Assembly: GCA_029891385.1 (NCBI GenBank)
Contig: CM057228.1
Coordinates: 59,279,783 to 59,343,782 of the forward strand
DNA from: Erythroxylum novogranatense
Lineage: Eukaryota; Streptophyta; Magnoliopsida; Malpighiales; Erythroxylaceae
Direction: 5' to 3'
Length of the DNA stretch: 64,000 nucleotides
In this document: positions 58,125 through 64,000 of the stretch, piece by piece
Layout: every line of letters starts with the position of its first letter
How positions within the stretch are numbered: position 1 is the first letter of the stretch
Program-made: the position numbers and the translations under genes
Notes under the pieces: generated by a model
What the model was told of the DNA's origin: nothing
Database searches by the model: none
What the model saw: the letters and a program-made list of their open reading frames with translations, nothing else

Positions 58125-60274
58125 AACAAACACATACATTCTCATACATTCTATGACATACACATGCATTCTAACTATGAGTTAATCACCCCCATAAACA
58201 AAAGAACTCCATGTCAATACAATCCGAAGAAATTAAACAAGCCTTGTAATATAACACAATACATATCAAAGTTTAAATCCAAAATACATGAGAATGCTAA
58301 ATGATTGTATGCATGGAAGGCTAACCAAGAGTACTAACTTAATACAAAAGCTTTTAATTATCCTGGAGTTTCTGATGCCTTGCAAGGATCACGATCTTCT
58401 CGTTCTACACCTGAGGAGTGGGAGATAATAGGGTGAGCTACGAAGCTCAATGGCTTATACATTTATATCCATTGGCAACGAGCCGCACATTCAAGCATAT
58501 ATATGTGTATACACAAGCATAAAGCAAGTCAACACTTCACAATCTTATAACCATCACAAGAATATATCATGTCATTTAATGTTTCACAACATCGCAATTC
58601 ATTATGCATCATACTTAACATATCAATGATGAGATGCACAACAAATGGCTCGAGATTTCTGTGGAACAAAATGGATAAATCGATGTTTATACCGTGAACA
58701 AAACGAGTTCGATTTCTCAAGATCTCGTGGCCTCAAGCGGGCAGTCGGGAGAAGGCTATACGTCGACGTGCACGTGACTAATGAAACGTTCCTCTCTCGC
58801 CCCAACAAAGCACATATTCATTCGTTTCATGCTCAAAACATTTTATCAAAAGTTTTCATACTTTTCATGATCATCATGCTTCTTCATCCATCCATTCATA
58901 CAAAATGCCATAATGTTTTTCAAGGCAATACATAATCACAATCACAATGCATTTTCAACAATTTCAATGTCACACACACATGCAAGCAAGCACGATAGTT
59001 TGCCCATACACACAACAACTATAAATATATTACCCACCTAATATCGCTTGATAATCCAAACTCAGTGTTGTCCTTCCTCTTGCAATTGGATCAGGTCGGC
59101 TTGGTTTCCTATAGCAAACCAAGTTCCCATTCAAACAACATTTAAAGGAAAATCATAAAGTTTTGAAAATCAAAAGTGCTAAAATTGACCCAGAACCCTT
59201 TTAAAACTAGACTTTCGGGTCAACTTTTCGATGATCATTATGATCAGATAAGTGAAGACATTTGGTAACCATTCCTTCTATAAAAATGTTCTTCATTTTC
59301 TTAAATTTCTAACAACACCAAACTCATTCCATTTGGTTCAGAAACATGGGAGTTATACCCCAATCATGTTGGGAATAACCTTATGCTGAAACTATAATCT
59401 ACACTCAACTTCCATAAAAAATTTGATATCTTTAGAGACTGAATCAGAACTTCATTCTTCATAAAACTTGTAGCCCTATGTCTCTATTTTACAACGAATC
59501 AAAAATAACATCATTTGAACGTCTATATCAAAAGTTATGCCCAAAATACCAAAGCATGTCGGCGCAAAAAAATGGCCTCTCGCTGCGGTGAGGGCATGAG
59601 CGCGCCGCAGCGAACGAGCCCAGAATCCTCCCGAAACTTGATTTTCTCACATTCTTCCGCCCTACTCCTCCCATCTTTCAAATATAACACATCTAAACCC
59701 TAAATCATGTCTTATACTTCATTTCTAAGCTCATTCTAACCCAAAATCATTAACAAACACAACATGATCATCAACCCTAAGAGATCTAACCATTTTTCAT
59801 AAACCACTCAACCGCCATTTTCCTACACATGTTAAACTATATTAGGGTTTCATCCAACCAAAACAAGAAGAAAATAACTTAAACTTACTTGATGATGCTT
59901 TGATTTCTTCTAAATTCTTCAAGGATTGTTAAGCCCCACTTTTCTTCTTCCCTTATTCTCTTCCAGGGCACTCTTCCTCTTTCTCTTCTCACCTTTGTTT
60001 CTCTTCTTCTAATTTTTCCTTTCCTTAAGCCTAAATTAAAGCACAAGGACTATAATGCCCCTCCTTGTAAAGCCTTAACCTCACCAACTTAAGTGGTCTT
60101 CCTCTAATGCCCTCATATAATTTTACTCTTTCATCAACACTTACACCAAACTAACCTCAATTTAATCTTAATTTTCCACTAACACTCCCAATTCAATCAA
60201 ACAAAGCAATAAATTATACAATCAACACAATTCATACCTAATAACATCAATAAAAGAAAATTTGGGGCCCAACA
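58125..60274 (-). mobile_element. Gypsy family-B LTR, minus strand, truncated
   Basis: Matches the outer solo LTR at 16454-27545 from its internal AAACAAACACATACAT word to the end GGGGCCCAACA at 60274. The 3' terminal roughly 125 bp (left side) is missing at the junction with LTR4. It is uninterrupted where the 17445 element inserted in its relative (59025-59041). Minus-strand GTAAGT lies at 59883-59888, the GTGGGTA box at 59031-59037 and the CTCAG acceptor-like site at 58411. Confidence 0.88.
58411..59037 (-). other. Putative intron-like segment, family-B LTR
   Basis: Minus strand: AG/GTGGGTAA at the right, then GAGCT-tcgt-AGCTC with CTCAC near 58433-58446 and a pyrimidine tract ending CTCAG at 58411. 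Confidence 0.47.
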
Positions 60275-60286
60275 TTTCTCCCCCTC
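60275..60286 (-). other. Polypurine tract of the minus-strand family-B element
   Basis: Minus-strand GAGGGGGAGAAA lies directly before the LTR start at 60274, so the minus element once had an internal domain to the right. The Athila LTR now begins here. Confidence 0.75.
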
Positions 60287-61367
60287 TGATTGAGCCAAGT
60301 TTACATTATAAATTGACTGCATTTTCATAACTGTTTATGCAGTCGTTGACTCCTAATTGATGACTTTTGTGTTTAAATTGGTTCCTTATAACAAGCTCGC
60401 AATTTGTCAGTAAATTGTTATAATTTGATATTAATTTCTCTATAATTTTCATACGGACAATTGATACTGCAAAATGTTATTTTATATTGCAGGAGCAAAG
60501 TCGTCTGCTACTATGGAAGACATTTAATCTTCACAATTTGTGAGAGGGATCGGAGTCATGCGCAGCTAAACACCATTTCCTCCTGAAAATGAAGCAATGG
60601 TTTGAGTTCACCGATAGCTTCAAAGGGGAGTAATCATATAATGTCTGAAGTTTAGTTATGTTTATGTGAGCTTTGAGTTAGAGATTGCATCTGTATAACT
60701 AGATTAGCATGGTTAACTATTTAACCGTGCGCTGAACACTATGTTACGATTTGGAAAAAGTTATTTTTAGAATTTTCATGCTTAATATATGAAGTCTCAT
60801 ATATGTCATTCGGATATTGCGTTGACTCTCATAATCTACCTAGTTGTGTTCGATTTAGATGGTTGTGTTTTTATTGACCGATTGCATTTACTTGTCCAAT
60901 TTTCAAACTAAGGCTTTTAACAAAGATTTAATTGATGGAGTTCATTAATTAAATCTTTGGACCTAAAGAGTCCTTTAGGGTTGATCTTTTGAAACTTAGT
61001 GGATTCTATCCCTGAAAAATCATTTTGAATCGTGATAGGCTGAGCCCATTTTCAAGAGGATTTTATCAATTTGATTACTACCTGAGTTTTTTTTAATTTT
61101 ATTTAATTCCATAAAATCCAAAAAAAAACTTTTTACACTTTTGCCTGCAATTTAGTTAAATTTGTTTAGTTCTTTCAATGACCAAAACCCCATTTTATGA
61201 ACTTTGATTGCAATTTTTGGTAATTAGGCTAGCTTAGACCTTTTTCATTTGGTTCCAATTAAGTGAGACGACCCGAGGTTGCATCCTGTATTGCAATCTT
61301 TGGAATTATTATTTTTGACCGGTTTCCAAGGATCAATCGTAAGGTCGAGTCGACAAAGCCGCGATCA
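60287..61367 (+). repeat. Athila 5' LTR
   Basis: Proposed ends TGATTGAGCC and GCGATCA give TGAT/ATCA inverted termini and 1081 bp. The right end is fixed by the PBS; the left end is inferred. The LTR contains an imperfect inverted pair around 60920-60960 (AAAGATTTAATTGATGG and TTAATTAAATCTTTGG). Confidence 0.72.
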
Positions 61368-61388
61368 AATTGGCGTCGTTGCTGAGGA
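61368..61388 (+). other. Primer binding site, Asp-tRNA type
   Basis: TGGCGTCGTTGCTGAGGAA from 61370, a few changes away from the plant Asp-tRNA complement used by Athila elements. Confidence 0.82.
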
Positions 61389-61651
61389 ACCAAGAAATTG
61401 GTTTATCGTAGGATAGCCATTGTCATTCATTTCAATTGTCGTTGATAATCAGAATCTTTTTTTTTGCAGTGCATCTAGTATAGTTTGATTTTCACACTTG
61501 TTCATAGCATAGATTTTGATTTCCCTTTGCACACATACATACATCCATACACTCATACTCTCGCATTCATCGCATTTCACTTTTATTCGATTTTGTGTGA
61601 TTGTGAGAAATTTTGTTACCATTTCTTTTATTTGTGGATTAAATTTTGTGC
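61389..61651 (+). other. Athila leader
   Basis: T-rich untranslated sequence between PBS and gag; no gene seen. The frame 61485-61706 overlapping it has no supporting motif. Confidence 0.6.
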
Positions 61652-63190
61652 ATGCCCAGGAGAGGTAGACTTGTTCAATTCCAACCTGAAGTTGAGAGAC
61701 ATTTGAGGAGACTTAGGAAAGAGAGGAAGGAACAAGAGAGGAGTAGAGAAGTTGAGCGAGAAAGAGAGAATATGGCAGAAAATCCCAATATTTTCCCAAA
61801 TCCTGATTTTTTTGCACACCAACCTAGAAATGGAACTAATGGAGGAAATGGAGAGCATGAGAGAGTGTTACAAAACAATGAGAATCAGAGGCGTCGGACA
61901 ATTAAGGAAGCAACAACTTCTGATGTGCATTATGATCCATTTACTGCCGTTTGCCCTAATTTTGATGTTAATTTTGAGATTAAAGGTTTGTTGATTAATT
62001 CCCTTCCTAAATTTCATGGTTTGGCAGGAGAAGATCCGTACATGCACCTACAAGCTTTGATGATGATTTGCCAGAGTATGAAGCCAGTAGGAGCTACTTT
62101 GGACCAAGTGCTATGGAAGGTATTTCATTTGTCCTTGGAAGGAAAGGTGTGATAGTGGTACATGAGTCTTCGGAGGCATGTGGCCAATGCTTATCATAGC
62201 TGGGCCAACCTGAGGAAGGCCTTTTTGGAGAAGTATTTTCCAGCTTCCAGGACATCATCAATGAGGAAGGAAATTTATTCTGCCCGCCAGGAGTATGATG
62301 AATCACTGTATGACTATTGGAACCGCTTCCAAGATCTTCTGTCCATATGCCCCCATCACCAAATTCCTGATGAGCAATTGGTGCAGTATTTCTATGATGG
62401 GTTGAAGAGTCAAGAGAAAGGAATGTTAGATGCTGCATCTAGAGGATCTCTGATTGACCTTACAGCATTGGAAGCATGGGACTTGATCAAGAAGATGGCT
62501 TTAAACCATCAACAATATAGTGTGAGAGATTCCAAAGGATTGAATGAATTGGGAGTTTTAACAGCTCAAGCTAAGAGAATGGAAAGTCTAGAAAGAAAGG
62601 TAGATTCGCTGGAGAACAGGATAACATCACAGTTGTCTTGTATTACTGCAGAATTGAAGAACTTGAATGTGCATAGCCCATCATCTTCAACGGATATTAC
62701 TGCACCCAGTTGTGACACTTGTGGGTCGGTGATGCACATATCAAGCATATACCCTGGAAGATATGAAAAGGTGTTAGCAGTGTATCCAGGAAGAGCTAAT
62801 CAGAAGTGGGACCCATACTCCAACACATACAATGAGGGATGGAAGTCCAATCCAAGATTCAGTTGGAGAAATGAAGAGGGCAGGGCATCAAAAAAATTTC
62901 CGCAAGGGGGATGAGCTGGTACTTCCACTAGCCAGTTCCCTAATCAACAGCAAGCCCTAATTGTCCCACCAAAGGAAGACACCAACCAATTGCTTCATAA
63001 CATGAGGACTCTGATGAAGGAAGAGAGGGATTATAACGCTAACCAATTTAATTCCATTGCTTCTCTTATTCAACAGGATTCCTCAAAAACTGCTTCTAGG
63101 TTCAATTCCTTGGAGAAAAGAATGGAACAATGGGAGACCAAGGCGGAGAACATTAATTCATATGTCACTCAGTTGTCTAAACATGAGTGA
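61652..63190 (+). pseudogene. Athila gag, broken
   Basis: ATG at 61652 (MPRRGRLVQFQPEVERHL). One frame runs through an Arg/Glu-rich N-terminus, LLINSLPKFHGLAGEDPYMH, then two adjacent stops (62150-62155), then SWANLRKAFLEKYFPASR, SLYDYWNRFQDLLSICPHH and FYDGLKSQEKGMLDAASRG, the core retrotransposon gag domain. A third stop lies at 62912 and the frame goes on to 63190. A coiled-coil-like KRMESLERKVDSLENRI is near 62575. Gag would form the particle shell. It is recent enough to keep one frame but not functional. Confidence 0.9.
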
Positions 63191-64000
63191 GAATCAAGCG
63201 AAAAGCAGTGGAACCATACCTTCAAATACTGTGATGAATTCGAAGAGTCTCAATGCAATTGCCCTCCGGAGTGGGAAGCAAGTGAGGTTTAATCCTCAAG
63301 TAGATGAAGAGGCATGTGATGAGGATGTTGAGAGTGCAGAAGTGCCCCTACCCAAAGAAAAGATTAAGAAATCAGAAAGTGTGAGGGAATAAGAGCTATT
63401 GAAAGAGAAAAAGCGTGCTTCAAGAAACAAGGGAATTACTTCAGAGAGTTCCAAAGATCAAGCTGAACATGGAGAATCAAGCAAGCAAGCTGGAAAAGGT
63501 AAGGAGGTAAGTATTCAAGAACTTCCTTTTCCAAATTCATATTTGATGAGCAAGTGCATGAATGAGATTAAACATGAAAAGGAAATCATTGACTTGTTTG
63601 GGAAAGTAGAAGTGAGTGTTCCTTTGCTTGATTTAGTGAAGAGAGTTCCGGCCTATGCTAAATATCTCGAGGAATTGTGCACTAACAAGAGAAAGTTTAG
63701 GCCAAATGAGAGAGTCCAAGTGAGCTCTAGTGTGTCAGCCCTATTCAAGCCCCAAATTCTAGTCAAGTGTCAAGACCCTGGATCTTTCACCATTCCTTGC
63801 ATCTTAGGGAAAGTGACTATAGGAAGAGCTTTGTTAGATCTGGGGGCTGCCATAAATGTGATGCCCAAATCTGTTTATCAGTCCTTAGGAGTGAAAAATT
63901 TAAAGCCTACATCTGTTGTCCTCCAGTTGGCTGATAGATCATTTAGGCATCCAGTGGGCATAATTGAGGACATCTTGGTCCAGGTAAAAGGTTTAGTGTT
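63191..64000 (+). pseudogene. Athila gag end and protease region, partial
   Basis: After a frameshift near 63185 the frame continues with SLNAIALRSGKQVRFNPQ (63250), a stop at 63390, then FPNSYLMSKCMNEIKHEKE, VPAYAKYLEELCTNKRKF and the protease active-site region IGRALLDLGAAINVMPKSVY (Asp codon 63837-63839). In Athila elements this DLGA form replaces the usual D-T/S-G-A. The protease cuts the polyprotein. The window ends inside the domain, at about VDILVQVKGL-like sequence. Confidence 0.87.

Larger units (their letters stand above)
60287..64000 (+). mobile_element. Athila-type Ty3/gypsy element, 5' part
   Basis: 5' LTR (60287-61367), Asp-type PBS, gag and the start of the protease region, running off the window end. 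Asp PBS, the NAIALRSGKQ block and the ALLDLGAAINVMP protease motif are characteristic of the Athila lineage. Stops and a frameshift show it is inactive. CCCTC (60282-60286) precedes it; the right end is not visible. Confidence 0.88.

Noticed and set aside
1..64000. CRISPR array, bacterial operon, phage or organellar insert
   Set aside because: No regular short repeats with spacers, no ribosome-binding-site gene arrays, and all coding similarity is to plant LTR retrotransposons or a plant hydroxylase.

Overview
This window is plant intergenic DNA built almost entirely from nested LTR retrotransposons. I see no intact host gene, tRNA, rRNA or CRISPR. It is AT-rich, with plant Ty1/copia and Ty3/gypsy domains, Met-tRNA-type primer binding sites (TGGTATCAGAGC), one Asp-type Athila site, and a captured fragment of a plant sphinganine C4-hydroxylase gene. 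It looks like an angiosperm, probably a eudicot; the species cannot be named from the sequence.

Layout. 1-1140: LTR-like remnant with a run of small hairpins. 1141-10544: decayed minus-strand copia element (A), split by a 4066-bp solo gypsy LTR at 3394-7459 with a 5-bp target duplication (TCCTT). 10545-11260: plus-strand copia LTR fragment (D). 11261-12230: collapsed minus-strand gypsy remnant (E). 12231-13420: unassigned. 13421-15076: minus-strand gypsy LTR fragment. 15077-34708: copia element B. Its 5' LTR is split by a minus-strand solo gypsy LTR (16454-27545, TSD TATTA), which is itself split by an almost complete gypsy/chromovirus of the same family (17445-26431, TSD TATTA). 34709-37637: 5' part of a third copia element (C). 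37638-58124: four giant gypsy LTRs (3.2-4.5 kb) alternating with three internal domains of about 520 bp that hold a PBS and a PPT but no genes. The first internal domain carries a 2.79-kb DNA transposon with the captured hydroxylase fragment. 58125-60286: truncated minus-strand gypsy LTR. 60287-64000: 5' part of an Athila-type element running off the window.

All coding regions are broken by stops, frameshifts or deletions, so nothing here can act alone; the autonomous partners must lie elsewhere. Inferred order in the best-resolved nest: copia B, then the outer gypsy LTR, then the inner gypsy, whose two LTRs are the most alike.

The most unusual signal is inside the gypsy LTRs. Divergent families share, in the same order, a purine-rich leader ending in GTAAG(T), an AG/GTGGGTA donor-like box, a CTTCTCCCGGCTGCC-type block, in some families a pair of hairpins whose arms co-vary, a GAGCT-loop-AGCTC hairpin, and a CTCAC plus pyrimidine tract ending in AG. 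This reads like a conserved intron of about 0.6-0.95 kb inside the LTRs. That is an inference from sequence and has not been tested.
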